DNA of 64,000 nucleotides, taken from contig NZ_BMEC01000001.1 of assembly GCF_014636295.1 (NCBI RefSeq), positions 310,001 to 374,000 of the forward strand, read 5' to 3'. The first letter of the stretch is position 1. Each line of letters starts with the position of its first letter. Both the position numbers and the translations under genes were made by a program. The notes under the pieces were generated by a model, which was not told the origin of the DNA, ran no database searches, and saw only the letters and a list, made by a program, of their open reading frames with translations. Shown piece by piece: positions 63,370 to 64,000 of the stretch. The stretch is from Marivirga lumbricoides (GTDB taxonomy: Bacteria > Bacteroidota > Bacteroidia > Cytophagales > Cyclobacteriaceae).

Positions 63370-63717
63370 ATGTCAGAATTTCCACCTTGTCCGCAATGTA
63401 ATTCACCTTACACCTACCCTACTGATACTTTATTAATGTGCCCGGAGTGCGGACACGAATGGAGTGCCACTGATGAAAATGAAGGTGGTGGAGATGTTGA
63501 AGGAGCGGTAGTAAAAGATGCTAATGGTAATGTTTTACAGGATGGCGATGCAGTTACCATTATAAAAGACCTTCCGGTAAAAGGAGCACCCAAACCTATA
63601 AAGGCAGGAACAAAAGTAAAAAGTATCCGCCTTGTGGATGGCGATCACAATATCGATTGCAAAATTGATGGATTTGGAGCAATGGCGCTCAAATCAGAAT
63701 TTGTAAAGAAGGCTTAA
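63370..63717 (+). CDS. phnA: PhnA/YjdM-family zinc-ribbon protein
   Basis: 115 residues: a four-Cys zinc ribbon ([22 protein letters not shown]) and an SH3-like half ([26 protein letters not shown]). The family was named for a phosphonate operon, but its role is unclear and the name does not imply phosphonate use here. No phn gene is nearby. It ends in a palindrome and converges on DoxX. Confidence 0.9.
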   Translation: MSEFPPCPQCNSPYTYPTDTLLMCPECGHEWSATDENEGGGDVEGAVVKDANGNVLQDGDAVTIIKDLPVKGAPKPIKAGTKVKSIRLVDGDHNIDCKIDGFGAMALKSEFVKKA

Positions 63718-63734
63718 AAGCTTCTTTACAAATT
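63698..63734. terminator. Imperfect palindrome over the phnA stop codon
   Basis: A stem of about 17 bp (arms 63698-63715 and 63718-63734, one bulged G, centre 63716-63717) holds the phnA stop codon in its centre. It lies between convergent genes and could terminate both. Confidence 0.6.
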
Positions 63735-63743
63735 CATTGAGGT

Positions 63744-64000
63744 TTATCTTATTAAAGGAAGGTATTTCTCACGATTCTCATACATTACCCAAAGGTTGAC
63801 AGCCAGTAATACAACAGCTATGAGAAGTCCTTCAGGAGCATTAAAAATGTGAGTTAACAGAATACCTACCATCACCGGGAAAATAACAATGGCTCCTAAT
63901 GCCCTATACTTTCTTATGATAAAGAGTAAACCTCCTACAATTTCCACAAAGCCTACCAAAGGCATTAGCCAACCGATTTCCATAAAAGCTGCTGTTAAGC
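63744..64000 (-). CDS. DoxX-family membrane protein (partial, N-terminus off window)
   Basis: Residues LTAAFMEIGWLMPLVGFVEI and the rest form two to three hydrophobic segments (FVEIVGGLLFIIR, LGAIVIFPVMVGILLTHIF, LLIAVVLLAVNLWVMYENR) of the DoxX/DUF417-like family. The ATG at 63983 is internal: the frame is open to the right edge and the residues before it fit the family helix, so the real start lies beyond 64000. Family members are associated with quinone or sulfur redox complexes; the role here is not known. Confidence 0.75.
   Translation of the reverse strand, partial: LTAAFMEIGWLMPLVGFVEIVGGLLFIIRKYRALGAIVIFPVMVGILLTHIFNAPEGLLIAVVLLAVNLWVMYENREKYLPLIR

Noticed and set aside
1-64000. tRNA, rRNA, CRISPR, insertion sequences and prophage
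   Set aside because: No cloverleaf-like gene, repeat-spacer array, transposase, integrase or phage gene was found by eye; small RNAs without clear structure could be missed.

Overview
The window looks like chromosomal DNA from a low-GC member of the Bacteroidota, most likely a free-living or marine Cytophagales-type bacterium. The signs are an LpxC-FabZ fusion, a PorX regulator of the type IX secretion system (T9SS), T9SS-style C-terminal sorting domains, an almost complete lack of Shine-Dalgarno sequences, and Bacteroidota-type promoters (TTG, 19-20 nt, TAnnTTTG). Base composition looks even throughout. I see no integrase, transposase, CRISPR array, rRNA or tRNA, so this reads as ordinary chromosome with a few accessory patches.

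Layout. 1-5.8 kb is the 5' part of a giant secreted adhesin on the minus strand that runs off the left edge. 6.1-10.3 kb holds a secreted amidase and a compact outer-membrane-protein/rnhB/nitrilase operon. 10.3-18.8 kb is a core region: ald-tsaE-porX on the minus strand and, divergently, an HD phosphohydrolase followed by the lipid A genes lpxD, lpxC-fabZ, lpxA and an orphan ABC ATPase. 18.9-30.4 kb carries small lipoproteins, a Nudix/oxidoreductase pair, sua5, pgk, rnr, an exonuclease, a decayed lipoprotein gene, a branching enzyme and OsmC. 30.5-33.9 kb is a histidine biosynthesis operon (hisG-hisD-hisC) preceded by a histidine-rich leader peptide. 34.1-39.8 kb includes a tightly overlapping acyltransferase/flippase/glycosyltransferase/phosphatase operon.

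39.8-44.4 kb is an envelope block (LptD-like, amidase, MCE lipid-transport protein). 44.7-50.6 kb holds a carboxyltransferase, a transglutaminase-like protein, a thioredoxin-fold protein, a phosphopantetheinyl transferase, a WD40 protein, a DivIVA-like protein and folB. 50.7-54.7 kb is a histidine degradation operon (hutU-hutI-hutG). 55.0-57.3 kb is a PadR-controlled module with a serine hydrolase. 58.2-63.1 kb is a polysaccharide patch: two lipoproteins with glycoside hydrolase-like and CBM9-like folds, a broken T9SS cargo gene, and a GH30 glucuronoxylanase with a CBM13-type module. The window ends with phnA and a partial DoxX gene.

Functional threads: envelope biogenesis recurs (LpxD/C/A making lipid A, the LptD-like protein, an MCE protein, a cell-wall amidase). 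PorX would govern export of the T9SS cargos seen at both ends. TsaE and Sua5 both serve tRNA t6A synthesis. Histidine is both made and degraded in the window. The most notable non-genic finding is the histidine leader upstream of hisG; next are a PadR operator that overlaps its own promoter and several long perfect hairpins at gene ends.
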